50,961 nt of DNA from Candidatus Micrarchaeum sp. (GTDB lineage Archaea; Micrarchaeota; Micrarchaeia; CABMEP01). A program made the translations under genes and the position numbers. The notes beneath the pieces were generated by a model. It saw only the letters and a list, made by a program, of their open reading frames with translations, had not been told where the DNA came from and ran no database searches. Of the stretch, positions 17,461 to 27,242 are shown piece after piece (within the stretch, counting starts at the first letter, position 1; every line of letters begins with the position of its first letter). The stretch covers positions 1-50,961 of the forward strand of contig DYJP01000006.1 of NCBI GenBank assembly GCA_020723065.1. The letters run 5' to 3'.

Positions 17461-18783
17461 TTAAATTCCAAGTAGGATTGCTATCGCAATAATTGCTACC
17501 GCTCCAATTATGAAGAGTCCTACAAATATTTTGAAACTCACTGGCAGATCCTCTATGTTGCTGTATTTTTCTTCAAGGCTCTTCTCTATTTGCATCCTTT
17601 CGAACGATGCCTCTTCTATTCCGTATTCGTTTATCACTGTGTTGGGGAAAATGTACTTGACGTTCGCCATTAGTGGTGGAAGTTTAAGATTTAGTTCCCA
17701 GAGGTCGTATTTTCCACCATCTATTAGTGAAGTCTTTGAGCAGTTAATGCAATCCACAGATACCGGAGGGATAAACATCGAATTCAGGAATACTGGGTTT
17801 TCTGCAATATTTCTTATTTTAACTATTGTAGGCTGGTTTTGTTCAAGTGGAGGCTGCGGAGAGAATACTACTGTAGTTTTGATCGGATTTATTTCGGTGT
17901 AATTTATTATCTCTATTGTTGTGCTTGATTGGAGGCTTACTGTCCTAGCGTCCTTTGAAGTTGCGTTTATCGAATCTTGCAATTTGCTTATATCTGAAGA
18001 GGTCCCAGTTCTTACCCTCAAGGCGTTCAAGTTCAGGAACTGGTTGTGCGTCGGGTCTATCTCTATCCAGCCGTATTCCGGAAGGAAAGTTTCTGCCCAG
18101 GCGTGCGGAATCCATTTCCTGTCAACATATACCTGGCCTATTATTATCCTTGTCGGATACGATTTCGATCTGGCCATTGCAATGAATAAGTTTGAGAATT
18201 CGTCACAGACTCCAGTTCTACTTTGAATCACCCAGTCGGAAGGCATAGTGGTCTGAGTTATATCGCTTATCGACACGTTCGTATATGAAAGATTATATTT
18301 TACGTTATCATAAACCCATTTGGACATGTTATAAAGCTCGAGGGGAGCGGAATCTCCTGATAATTCGCGGGCGATATCTGAAATTTCATCATTTATTTTT
18401 ATGTATTCAGTATTAGTAGAATACTCTTTTTTCATTATTTCAGTTCTGTTGCTATTGATTCGGTCAATGTAATCCGTCTGGATTATGAAGTTCGCAGAGA
18501 TTCTCTTCGCCCTGATGTTGCCGAATTCAAATTTTATATTCGATTCACTGTCTGAAATAATTTTATATGGATCGGAAAAGTTCATGCTTATTATCTTCTG
18601 ATTTGCGCTTTCAGTAGGAACAGTAACTTTGAGTTCGGCATGCTCAAGAACCCCATCCGCAACCACATCCCATGTCATGGTTACATTGAGCAATGCAGTT
18701 GTAGGTCTCGCATGGATTCTAGGAAAAATTAGCATGAGTAGAATTGCCAGATAAAAGAGTATACATGAACCTTTTTTTTGCAT
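17461..18783 (-). CDS. Secreted/membrane-anchored transglutaminase-like protein
   Basis: N-terminal signal-like helix, RTGVCDEFSNLFIAMARSKSYPTRIIIG....HAWAETFLPEYGWIEIDPT (Cys-His-Asp triad), C-terminal TM helix. Confidence 0.85.
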   Translation of the reverse strand: MQKKGSCILFYLAILLMLIFPRIHARPTTALLNVTMTWDVVADGVLEHAELKVTVPTESANQKIISMNFSDPYKIISDSESNIKFEFGNIRAKRISANFIIQTDYIDRINSNRTEIMKKEYSTNTEYIKINDEISDIARELSGDSAPLELYNMSKWVYDNVKYNLSYTNVSISDITQTTMPSDWVIQSRTGVCDEFSNLFIAMARSKSYPTRIIIGQVYVDRKWIPHAWAETFLPEYGWIEIDPTHNQFLNLNALRVRTGTSSDISKLQDSINATSKDARTVSLQSSTTIEIINYTEINPIKTTVVFSPQPPLEQNQPTIVKIRNIAENPVFLNSMFIPPVSVDCINCSKTSLIDGGKYDLWELNLKLPPLMANVKYIFPNTVINEYGIEEASFERMQIEKSLEEKYSNIEDLPVSFKIFVGLFIIGAVAIIAIAILLGI

Positions 18784-18940
18784 ACAAAAATTTGTAATGT
18801 AAGGTTTAATTAAGTATCTTTGATTCGCAAAAATCAGTCAGTATAGTTCATTCGTTCTGCAGGCACTTTGCAGCTTATTTGATAAGTACAGCGTGCGTTT
18901 GAGATCTTAAATATGTTGTGATTTTTTTACACAGTGAAAG

Positions 18941-19013
18941 TGCCGTGGGGCGGATTTGAACCACCAACCTTTCGGTCTTCAGCCGAATGCTCTCCCAATT
19001 GAGCTACCGCGGC
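18941..19013 (-). tRNA. tRNA-Phe (anticodon GAA)
   Basis: Minus-strand GCCGCGGTAGCTCAATTGGGAGAGCATTCGGCTGAAGACCGAAAGGTTGGTGGTTCAAATCCGCCCCACGGCA; loop CTGAAGA. Confidence 0.92.
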
Positions 19014-19086
19014 GCTTTATTCTTGATTAAACAAGATAAAGATGTTTATTATTATTGTCCTATATTTTAAATTCTTTCTTTTTTGT

Positions 19087-19467
19087 TCACAGCAGTTCTT
19101 CTATTCTTCTGTTTATACTAGTCATTTTCTTCTTTGTTATAGAATAAGACTTTTCGTTCTTTTCAAGTTCCTGAAGATATGCAAAATACCATCCTTCGTA
19201 AGGCATCTTCCAGGCCATAAGAGTGGTGATCCCGGTGTTTTCTTGCCAGAAGTCAAGGGCCGCGAACTTCTCGTGATCTATCGCAATTCTATCTCCGTTC
19301 CAAGCCTTGCACTCTATCGCATACTGCTTTCCTTTCTTGAAAACAAGTATGTCCGGGCTTGTGGCGTTTACTCCGCTCCCTGCCGATCTGACTATGCTAT
19401 ATCCCTTGTCTTCGAAAAGATGGATCAGTTCTCTTTCATTTCTTGCGCCCTTTCTGTAGGTGTACAT
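19087..19467 (-). CDS. hjc: Archaeal Holliday junction resolvase Hjc
   Basis: YRKGARNERELIHLFEDKGYSIVRSAGSG...SPDILVFKKGKQYAIECKAW; start taken as MYTYRKG. Confidence 0.88.
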   Translation of the reverse strand: MYTYRKGARNERELIHLFEDKGYSIVRSAGSGVNATSPDILVFKKGKQYAIECKAWNGDRIAIDHEKFAALDFWQENTGITTLMAWKMPYEGWYFAYLQELEKNEKSYSITKKKMTSINRRIEELL

Positions 19468-19542
19468 CGTATCATTTCTATCTGATTGGAGAGGTTTATA
19501 AATCATTCAGCTAAATTAGTAATGTTTATTTATAGATAGATT

Positions 19543-20172
19543 GTGGTGGATATCATGGCAGAAGAATCTTTCCAGAGATCAAGACCGCTTCGTGCGCTTG
19601 TAAGAATATTCAGGGGCGAGAAGCCGTCGGTGCCGCTTGACGCGGTTATGAAGAAGGGCGTTGTAGTCATTGATTCGTCTAAGTCAGCGCTCGATGCAGC
19701 CAAGCTTATGGACAAGAACAGGATCGGATCTGTAGTTGTCATTGAGAAAGGCAAGGCGATAGGCATAATAACAGAGAGGGATCTTGTCAGAAGAGTACTC
19801 TCAATGAAGAAGAAGCCTACAATAAAAGTAAAGCAGATAATGTCTTCCCCGTTAAGAGTTGCAAATCCAAATCAGGAAGTGGAAGATGCAGTCTTGGCGA
19901 TGAAGAAGTATAAGATCAAGAAGCTTGTCATAGTAGGTGAGAAGGAAAGGCTGCTTGGAATAGTGACTGATTCGGATATTACAAGGGCACTCCCAGGTAT
20001 GCTCGATCTTTTGAAGGAGATAGGAAACTATAACAGGCTGAATGAAAATACCTATACTTTGGGTGTGTGCCAGAAATGTGGAATGTATTCAGATACTCTG
20101 CAGTATGTAAACGGCGAGCTTATCTGTGAGGATTGTAGGAACCAGGAAGAAGAGCAGTACGAAACAGAGTAA
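19543..20172 (+). CDS. CBS-domain pair protein with C-terminal zinc ribbon
   Basis: Two CBS repeats (AAKLMDKNRIGSVVVIEKGKAIGIITERDLVRRV; AVLAMKKYKIKKLVIVGEKERLLGIVTDSDITR), then CQKCGMY...CEDC. Confidence 0.85.
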   Translation: MVDIMAEESFQRSRPLRALVRIFRGEKPSVPLDAVMKKGVVVIDSSKSALDAAKLMDKNRIGSVVVIEKGKAIGIITERDLVRRVLSMKKKPTIKVKQIMSSPLRVANPNQEVEDAVLAMKKYKIKKLVIVGEKERLLGIVTDSDITRALPGMLDLLKEIGNYNRLNENTYTLGVCQKCGMYSDTLQYVNGELICEDCRNQEEEQYETE

Positions 20173-20311
20173 TCCTTTATTATTTTTATATTTCTCTTTT
20201 TTGTTGTTTTCAAGACTTTATTATAACCAGTAGTGAATATCGGCCCTTATAAAATCAAAAGATTTAAAAATAAGTATCACTTAATCATATCAAGTGTAAT
20301 AATAACAGTGT

Positions 20312-20821
20312 ATGCCGGTTTGGTATATAATCAACTCAAAAATCATGAGATTAAATACTGTCAGACAGAAGCTAAAAAGCCTTAAGCGGGTGCTTGATCA
20401 TCTTAAAAATGATAGAATCATCGTTCTCGTTGAAGGCAAGCGTGATATTTATGCTCTTAAAAATTCACACTTTTACGAGGGCCAAGTGTTCCAAGTGTCC
20501 ACTAGGAAGCCTTATGAATTAGCTCAGCTTTTGATTGGCAGCGACAAGATTGTAGTGATATTGACTGACTATGACAGTTATGGCGAACAGCTCATGGAGA
20601 GGTTTGCTGAAGAACTGGTCGCAAATAATATTCAGATCGACATCACCACAAGAAAGACTCTCCGCTGGATTTTGGGTTTAAGAACAATAGAGGATTTACC
20701 GGCCGCTTACGCTGATTTTGTTACACAAGTAGCCTTTGCCCAGCATGAAATCTGTTTGGGTGAGGACATATTGCAACTGTTCGATAGTAATAATGAAGTT
20801 GCAATGTATAACAGAAGGTAG
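20312..20821 (+). CDS. Small Toprim-domain protein (RNase M5/DnaG-like Toprim)
   Basis: IIVLVEGKRDIYAL...KIVVILTDYDSYGEQLMERFAEEL, immediately upstream of dnaG. Confidence 0.75.
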   Translation: MPVWYIINSKIMRLNTVRQKLKSLKRVLDHLKNDRIIVLVEGKRDIYALKNSHFYEGQVFQVSTRKPYELAQLLIGSDKIVVILTDYDSYGEQLMERFAEELVANNIQIDITTRKTLRWILGLRTIEDLPAAYADFVTQVAFAQHEICLGEDILQLFDSNNEVAMYNRR

Positions 20822-20888
20822 CAAGAAATTAACTTACTTGCTTCGTCTTTGCATATCAGAAAGTCAATAGAATATACAAGGTGAGATA

Positions 20889-22205
20889 ATGGGAAAAATA
20901 TATATCGATACTGTAAAATATGTGGTTCATGCTAATGTTGAAATAACAGGTCTGGTTGAGAAGCCAGATGTAGTTGGGGCGATTTTCGGCCAAACTGAAG
21001 GTCTTTTGGGTGAAGAGCTTGATTTAAGGGAACTCCAGAAGAACGGAAGGATAGGCAGGATAGAAGTCAACCTCCAGCCAAAGGGCAATAAGTCCGTGGG
21101 AATAATCGAGATTCCGTCCAGTCTTGATTTGGTCGAGACCTGCATCATAGCTTCTGCATTGGAAACTGTGGATAGGGTAGGCCCTTGTGAGGCGAACATC
21201 GTAGTCCAGCGTGTAGAAGACACTAGAAATGTCAAGAGAAAGAAAGTAATCGAGAGAGCAAAGGATCTAGTTAAGAAGATGATCACAACAGAAATTCCAG
21301 AGAGGAAAGAGCTTTCCGAATTAGTAAGATCGGAAGTTAAGACAGCTGAGATATCAACATACGGTTCAGAGAAGCTTCCAGCAGGACCAAACCTCGATGC
21401 AGCAGAAGCGATTATTCTGGTGGAGGGAAGGGCAGATGTCATCAATATGCTTAAGAACGACATAAATAACGTAATTGCAATAGGTGGTGCGAACGTTCCG
21501 AAGACAGTGGTAGATCTCTGTAAGAGAAAGGAAGTGACCCTTTTCGTAGATGGAGATAGGGGAGGAGAAATAATCATGAGGGAAGTCCTCAACAACTGCG
21601 AAGTCGATTACGTAACTAAAGCCCCTTCAGGAACTGAGGTGGAAGAACTTACAAGAAAGGAGATCCTTAAGTCCCTGCGATCGAGAGTCCCAGTTGAGCA
21701 GGCAGATTCCCTTAAAAGAAGGAGAGAGGAAGGTACTTTCGAACATCAGTACCGGTCTACGATAAGATCTGAAGCACAGAGAGAGGCGAGGGAAGCATAT
21801 AAGGAATTTTCAAGGGAATCTACTCCGGTGCAAACCGAAAAACAAGCAAGCATAGTCAAGGACATAAATGAATCAATTTCCGGAATATCGGCTCCACCTG
21901 CACCGAAGCAGCAGTCGGCGATGCCAGAGAAGATCCAGACTGAGCTTAATTCTTTGGAAGGTTCGCTCAAGGCAAGATTCTATGACGAGCAGATGAACAC
22001 GATCAATGAGGTCGCAGTCAGAGACGTCACAAGAGTCCTTCAAGATACGAAAGGAGTCTCCATAGTGGTTCTCGACGGAATAATTACTCAGAGACTAGTC
22101 GATTTGACCGAGAACATGAATATTAAGATGATAGCCGGAATAAAGATGGGCAACGTCTTTAGGAAGCCGCAGAACCTTCAGATTTTTGTTAAGCAGCAGG
22201 TCTGA
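20889..22205 (+). CDS. dnaG: Archaeal DnaG-like primase / exosome-associated DnaG
   Basis: MGKIYIDTVKYVVHANVEITGLVEKPDVVGAIFGQTEGLLGEELDLRELQKNGRIGRIEV; Toprim ILVEGRADVINML...VTLFVDGDRGGE. Confidence 0.95.
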   Translation: MGKIYIDTVKYVVHANVEITGLVEKPDVVGAIFGQTEGLLGEELDLRELQKNGRIGRIEVNLQPKGNKSVGIIEIPSSLDLVETCIIASALETVDRVGPCEANIVVQRVEDTRNVKRKKVIERAKDLVKKMITTEIPERKELSELVRSEVKTAEISTYGSEKLPAGPNLDAAEAIILVEGRADVINMLKNDINNVIAIGGANVPKTVVDLCKRKEVTLFVDGDRGGEIIMREVLNNCEVDYVTKAPSGTEVEELTRKEILKSLRSRVPVEQADSLKRRREEGTFEHQYRSTIRSEAQREAREAYKEFSRESTPVQTEKQASIVKDINESISGISAPPAPKQQSAMPEKIQTELNSLEGSLKARFYDEQMNTINEVAVRDVTRVLQDTKGVSIVVLDGIITQRLVDLTENMNIKMIAGIKMGNVFRKPQNLQIFVKQQV

Positions 22206-22292
22206 TTAAGGTCTGAACTTTTATTTTTAGCTTTTTTTATTTTAATTCTTTTTTTTATTTTAAAATAAATTAGCAGCAGCATCGTGTAACAA

Positions 22293-23333
22293 TTATTTAT
22301 ACTTGAACCTAAGAATTCCTACTACCCCGCCAAGTTTGTGGAGGTTCTTCCAGGGTTCCTCGCCGGATGTAAATATTGTTATGTCAACGCCTTTAGCCTT
22401 GGCTTCATCTAGTATCTCCGGTTTCTTCCTTACGAAATCATCCAATACATAAAGTTCCGACAGTGCGCTGTAGTCGTTGGCTTCTCTGACTTCTTCTATC
22501 CCTTTGACCGCCATCCCGCTTCCCTTCCCAGCTTCGGCCATGTATCTTTCTATCTTTTCAAACTCGGTCGAGACCCGGTCCTCTTTGATGAGGCGCTTGA
22601 CGGTTCCGCTCTTGATGAGCTCATAGATCCCGCTCTTTTCTGCCGTGCTGGTGTGCTCGATAGTTATATTCTTGAGAAGCTCCGGATGCCTGTTCCTTAT
22701 ATAGTTCCTGAACGATTCTGCAGTAAAACCAGGTCCTGCGACAAGTACTTTCTTCGAATTTTGGATTATTTTGACGAGTTCTGCGAAAAATTTGACAATC
22801 TTTTCCTCGTAGGCGTCGTCTCGCTTGGAGGTCCTGCTTTCAAGCTCAAAGTCGAACTCGACTCCATATGTTTTGAGCGTCGCAACATTAGCGAGTTTGT
22901 CGTCTATGACCATTATCTTTATTATTGGGCGCTTGCTGCTCTTTTGAGCATCCTTTATTCTTTCGAAATGGTAAGTCGTCCATTTAGCCTTCTTTATCTT
23001 GTAGGAGTATCCAGGTTCGATCTCTATCGTGTGATGGCTCCCTTTCTGGACGTATTCTTCTGGGGTTCCCGCCAGTATCTTTCCCATTACCCTCAGAACG
23101 TTTGCGTTCTTGTGAAGCTCCGCTCTTTCCACTTCAAGTTCTATGGTGACTTCTTTCTTTTCTCCAGCCTCTCCCTTCTCGCCTTCGGACCTGAATCTGC
23201 GTATAGTTTTACCTATCACTATGTCTCCAGGGTTTATTATTTTCATAAGGTGCCAAAGGTCCTCGAAGTTTTCGGCTTCGAGCTTCATTTCACCGAGTCT
23301 TTGGTCGAATTTTATCATTTTCATAAGCATCAT
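22293..23333 (-). CDS. pelA: Pelota (Dom34) mRNA surveillance factor
   Basis: LEAENFEDLWHLMKIINPGDIVIGKTIRRF...; VLVAGPGFTAESFRNYI; central ADEA region and C-terminal GGVVGILRF. Confidence 0.94.
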   Translation of the reverse strand: MMLMKMIKFDQRLGEMKLEAENFEDLWHLMKIINPGDIVIGKTIRRFRSEGEKGEAGEKKEVTIELEVERAELHKNANVLRVMGKILAGTPEEYVQKGSHHTIEIEPGYSYKIKKAKWTTYHFERIKDAQKSSKRPIIKIMVIDDKLANVATLKTYGVEFDFELESRTSKRDDAYEEKIVKFFAELVKIIQNSKKVLVAGPGFTAESFRNYIRNRHPELLKNITIEHTSTAEKSGIYELIKSGTVKRLIKEDRVSTEFEKIERYMAEAGKGSGMAVKGIEEVREANDYSALSELYVLDDFVRKKPEILDEAKAKGVDITIFTSGEEPWKNLHKLGGVVGILRFKYK

Positions 23334-23465
23334 CTTAATAGGGTTTGGTTGCGTTTCTGTAGATGTGATCTTTGCCTATAAGCGCAATTATTTAATACTT
23401 ACTGGGTGTATTATAAGCATAATATACTTTAATAATTAAGTTTAAAAACGAATAACAGTGGTAGT

Positions 23466-24497
23466 ATGGCAAATGCGGACAAAGGGATACTTTTAGCATT
23501 AATTTTGGTATTCGGGCTCGTGATAATATCTGGCTGCACATCGAGCAAGAAATGTTCGGTAGATTCAGATTGCGCCACATGGCAGGTTTGCAACACAACA
23601 TCGACAAAATGTATGGCTGGACCAGGATTCTGCGAATCAGATTCCAATTGTCAAAATTACCAGCAGTGTAACACTAAGACACACACCTGCACGCTTAAGA
23701 CAGGAATGTGCGCGGTTGATTCCGATTGCGCGGATTGGCAGGAATGTGACCTTTTGAACAATGTATGCAAGGTTAAGCTTGGATACTGCATAGACAGCTC
23801 ATATTGTATAAAGGACTATGAAATTTGTGATTCTACCAGCCATACTTGCGTGGCCAAGGCTGGAAGATGCAATAATGATTATGATTGTGAAGGCTGGCAG
23901 CTCTGCAACTCATCCACTAACGTATGCTACCCGAGAGAAGGATACTGTTTCACAAAGCTTGACTGCAATGCATGGGAAGAGTGCAATGACAGGACAAATG
24001 AATGCAAAGTAAGGGAGGGATACTGCGGCAACGACGCAGACTGTTCATCGTGGCAGTCGTGCGACCTTTCAACTCACAGGTGCGAGGCAGGTCTGGCTTA
24101 CTGCGCTCTTGATTCTGATTGCGAAACATGGCAGTACTGCTATCCATCGACCCATAAGTGCAAGGCAAGAACTGGATATTGCAGCTCAACATCCGACTGT
24201 CCTGGCGGATACTCTGGCTATCAGACATGCGATTCATCTTCGCACACATGCGTTCTTACATTGGGTAAGTGTATTGCAGATGCAGACTGTAACTCCTGGG
24301 AATACTGCAATACTAATTATAATGTATGCGATGTGAAAACAGGGTATTGCAATTCGGAGGATGACTGTGCAACCACAGAGGGATGCGACGATTCCACCCA
24401 CAGGTGCTATACATTAAGCTGTAGGACAGACTCTGACTGCTCTTCAGGCTATAAATGCGACACCTTATTCACTTACTCCTGCCAGAAGATCCAGTAA
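23466..24497 (+). CDS. Cys-repeat lipoprotein (CxxDxDCxxWQxCxxxTxxC repeats)
   Basis: Signal peptide with lipobox-like VIISGC, then about 12 repeats such as CSVDSDCATWQVCNTTSTKC and CAVDSDCADWQECDLLNNVC. Confidence 0.8.
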   Translation: MANADKGILLALILVFGLVIISGCTSSKKCSVDSDCATWQVCNTTSTKCMAGPGFCESDSNCQNYQQCNTKTHTCTLKTGMCAVDSDCADWQECDLLNNVCKVKLGYCIDSSYCIKDYEICDSTSHTCVAKAGRCNNDYDCEGWQLCNSSTNVCYPREGYCFTKLDCNAWEECNDRTNECKVREGYCGNDADCSSWQSCDLSTHRCEAGLAYCALDSDCETWQYCYPSTHKCKARTGYCSSTSDCPGGYSGYQTCDSSSHTCVLTLGKCIADADCNSWEYCNTNYNVCDVKTGYCNSEDDCATTEGCDDSTHRCYTLSCRTDSDCSSGYKCDTLFTYSCQKIQ

Positions 24498-24532
24498 TTT
24501 TTTTACATTTTTTTGGTTTTGAAGGAATTTAG

Positions 24533-25012
24533 ATGTTTGAATTCATAATTCAGGCCATAATTGAGATGCTAAACAATCCTTTGTTGGTTTCATTAATTCT
24601 TGGTGCGTTGCCAATTTCTGAAATAAGAGGGGCTTCATTTTATGCATTTTCTATCGGCCAGCCATTGCTTATCCTGCCGGCTATGTTTTCAAATATGCTT
24701 GTCTGCCCGCTCATACTTCTCTTCTGGGATCTTGTAAGGATTCCTAAGATAGCAGAGTTGATTCTGGGCAGGTCTTTGGAGCACAAGCTTCTCAAATTTG
24801 GAAAGAGCTACGAAACGCAGGGACTTCTGGCTCTAATACTTTTCATAGGGATTCCGTTTCCGCTCACTGGAGTATACACTGGCACGCTGCTGGCGAATAT
24901 ACTTGGAATAAAGAGGAAGAAAATACTATTTGCCTCTGTTCTGGGTGTGATGCTAGCGACTTTTGTAATGTTCATATTGCTTGGAGGTTTTTCAGTTTTC
25001 TTTTCTTCTTGA
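24533..25012 (+). CDS. Small multidrug export-family (COG2426-like) membrane protein
   Basis: SLILGALPISEIRGASFYAFSIGQPLL and FIGIPFPLTGVYTGTLLANILGIKRKK. Confidence 0.75.
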   Translation: MFEFIIQAIIEMLNNPLLVSLILGALPISEIRGASFYAFSIGQPLLILPAMFSNMLVCPLILLFWDLVRIPKIAELILGRSLEHKLLKFGKSYETQGLLALILFIGIPFPLTGVYTGTLLANILGIKRKKILFASVLGVMLATFVMFILLGGFSVFFSS

Positions 25013-25077
25013 ATGTCTAAGCCGCTGGCTAAAGATCGTAAAATAAAAAAAGAGAAAAATAAAAAATAAGAAGTCGC

Positions 25078-26160
25078 TTAGCAGCTTCCTGTTGCTGCTG
25101 CCCCAGAGTTATCAAGCGTTGTGCTGCATGTGCCGGGTTGTGTGTTGAATGCTGAGCATATCGACTGCTTGTAAGACTCTGCGGTTCTTTCGCCAGAATA
25201 TTCAACGTCGTTTATAAACAACATCGGGGAACCCTGTACTCCGTACTGGATGTTGAGTTGGTATTCCTTCTCTGCATATGCAAGTGCATTCTGATCGAAG
25301 CAACTCTTCACTGTGTTAACATCTATTCCTTTCGCAGTTGCTACTCCTTCCCAGCATGTGTCTACATTCTGGTAGTTACAAGTCGTGCTTACGGTCTGTA
25401 TGTAATCCTTCCAGACGCTGTAGTTGTAGCTGTCCATTATGCACATCTGTCTGATGTCCTCATTCAGTTCTGCAATACCATGCATGGAGCAGTATGTTCC
25501 ATTTATGCAGTACGTTGATTCTTGTCCTGCATAGTATTCTGCTGGGTAAACCACATAGTGTAATTCGAAGTTCATTTTGTCTCCAAGGAGGTCGGTTACT
25601 GGCCACATCGCTTTCTCAGCCTGCTGGCCATATGGGCAGTAGCTCATGACGAAAAGTTTGACATCAGGCATTTCACTCTTTGGAATCTTTGCGGTGGTTG
25701 TCCCGCTGTTTGCAGATGGGATTTCAACTTTTTGGCTCATGTTGTAGATTGCGCCGATGACTATCATTTGCCCATCGTTTGTTGCATAGACTTCACCGGT
25801 GCTTATTGCGCTGCCATTCTGCATAATGTCTATGTTCATTATTGTGATGTCCTGAAGCTTGGTAAAGTTCTTTACCTTGGCAGTTGCACCGTAAGAACTC
25901 AGGAAGTTTGCGTCAAGATAAGCTTCAACCTTGTTTGTAAGGTTGGCGGTTGAGAAATCGACTCCTTTGTTCGCATCCGACATTTGCATGAAAGGTAAGT
26001 TTATCGAGTTTGAAATAAGAAACGCAATAGCAATGTAGCCAAAGATTAGCCCGAATATTACTCCGGTGCTGAGGCTGAATGTTACTAGTCGGTTCTTTTC
26101 AGTATTTTGTATTTTTTCCTTTATTTTTTTCATTACCACTGGATCACCCTTTAATAACAA
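25078..26160 (-). CDS. Membrane-anchored thioredoxin/DsbA-like thiol oxidoreductase
   Basis: N-terminal TM, VKLFVMSYCPYGQQAEKAM (CxxG-type active site), cis-Pro-like GVQGSPMLFINDV, several additional Cys pairs. Confidence 0.8.
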   Translation of the reverse strand: MLLKGDPVVMKKIKEKIQNTEKNRLVTFSLSTGVIFGLIFGYIAIAFLISNSINLPFMQMSDANKGVDFSTANLTNKVEAYLDANFLSSYGATAKVKNFTKLQDITIMNIDIMQNGSAISTGEVYATNDGQMIVIGAIYNMSQKVEIPSANSGTTTAKIPKSEMPDVKLFVMSYCPYGQQAEKAMWPVTDLLGDKMNFELHYVVYPAEYYAGQESTYCINGTYCSMHGIAELNEDIRQMCIMDSYNYSVWKDYIQTVSTTCNYQNVDTCWEGVATAKGIDVNTVKSCFDQNALAYAEKEYQLNIQYGVQGSPMLFINDVEYSGERTAESYKQSICSAFNTQPGTCSTTLDNSGAAATGSC

Positions 26161-26263
26161 TATTATTTTTTGCGCTTAAAATAAGTGCGTCCCACTGTCT
26201 TACAATTGTATATTAATATTCATAAATCTTTAGGTATATCTGTCTATATCCTGGCGGGATTAA

Positions 26264-26791
26264 ATGAAAAAATCAATAAAGAAACAAAATTACATGAATA
26301 TCTATTACTATATTGTAGTTCTTTTAGCATTCAATTTCGTGATCTTTGCCGTTCCAATCCTTTCAGTCATGGGCAGCCAGATTTCAGATCCACTCTTCTC
26401 ATTCTTTTCGCTTTTTTGCCATCAGATGTTTGAACGCTCGCTGTGCATGTCCTCAAATTTCAGTATTGGCAACTGCGAGTTAGGCTCTGAATTCATTCAC
26501 CAATTTCCAGTCTGTTCAAGGGACGTGTCGTTTTATCTTTTCATGCTTTTAGGCGGATTTGTTTATGTGCTTATGGGAAAGAAGAATGAGATCAAGATTC
26601 CTTCTGTGCTTATTCTAATCCTATTCGTTCTTCCTCTTGCAATAGACGGCACAACACAGCTTTTAGGATTCAGGGAAAGCAATAACATACTTAGAATTAT
26701 AACTGGGGGTCTCGCAGGAATAATAGTCCCGTTCTTTTTGATTCCAATAATGAATAAGTTAGAATACCTAAAAAATACTGGAAAGCGGTGA
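26264..26791 (+). CDS. DUF2085-family membrane protein
   Basis: SLFCHQMFERSLCM...HQFPVCSRDVSFYLFMLLGGF...LPLAIDGTTQLLGFRESNNILRIITGGLAGI. Confidence 0.8.
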   Translation: MKKSIKKQNYMNIYYYIVVLLAFNFVIFAVPILSVMGSQISDPLFSFFSLFCHQMFERSLCMSSNFSIGNCELGSEFIHQFPVCSRDVSFYLFMLLGGFVYVLMGKKNEIKIPSVLILILFVLPLAIDGTTQLLGFRESNNILRIITGGLAGIIVPFFLIPIMNKLEYLKNTGKR

Positions 26792-26798
26792 CAGAGGA

Positions 26799-27242
26799 TC
26801 AGACATCTATTATTACTTGCGCTCTCCACCCCTTCTTTGTTTTTTCAACTTCAAATTTATGCATTGTCACTGCCTTGGCGTCGATTACTATATCATGACG
26901 TTTCGGATCGATATTTTCTCCTTTTGCCTCAACTTTCAGTAGATAATTTCCTTCCTTTTCAGTTATTTCAACCTTAAATTCGCTGAAGAACATCCGTTCT
27001 GTATCTTTCAGGAAAATTAATTCATCTAAAAAGTCGAAAAGGAGTTTACTTAGGTCCCCATCTTTTTTCTCTATTTTCTTGCTAATCTTCGGCATAATCT
27101 TTTTCGGATCTCTGACCATGGTTCCGAGAACTGCAACACCTGCGGATTCGAACATTTCTTCTGGAGTTCTGCCAGTGGCTTCGAATGCTACATCTGCATG
27201 AGTCAGTCCTTCAAGATATTTGTAAGGCATGTTTATTCCCAA
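26799..27242 (-). CDS. Archease (RtcB activator)
   Basis: MPYKYLEGLTHADVAFEATGRTPEEMFESAGVAVLGTM...KAVTMHKFEVEKTKKGWRAQVIIDV, abutting rtcB. Confidence 0.93.
   Translation of the reverse strand: MGINMPYKYLEGLTHADVAFEATGRTPEEMFESAGVAVLGTMVRDPKKIMPKISKKIEKKDGDLSKLLFDFLDELIFLKDTERMFFSEFKVEITEKEGNYLLKVEAKGENIDPKRHDIVIDAKAVTMHKFEVEKTKKGWRAQVIIDV

Noticed and set aside
18790-18940. Possible small RNA between tRNA-Phe and the transglutaminase gene (minus strand, CTGACTGATTTTTG)
   Set aside because: No box C/D or H/ACA signature that I could place with confidence; more likely tRNA trailer and promoter DNA.
23540-24490. Tandem DNA repeats or CRISPR-like periodicity
   Set aside because: Periodicity is at protein level (Cys modules). 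Nucleotide copies are divergent and there are no spacers.
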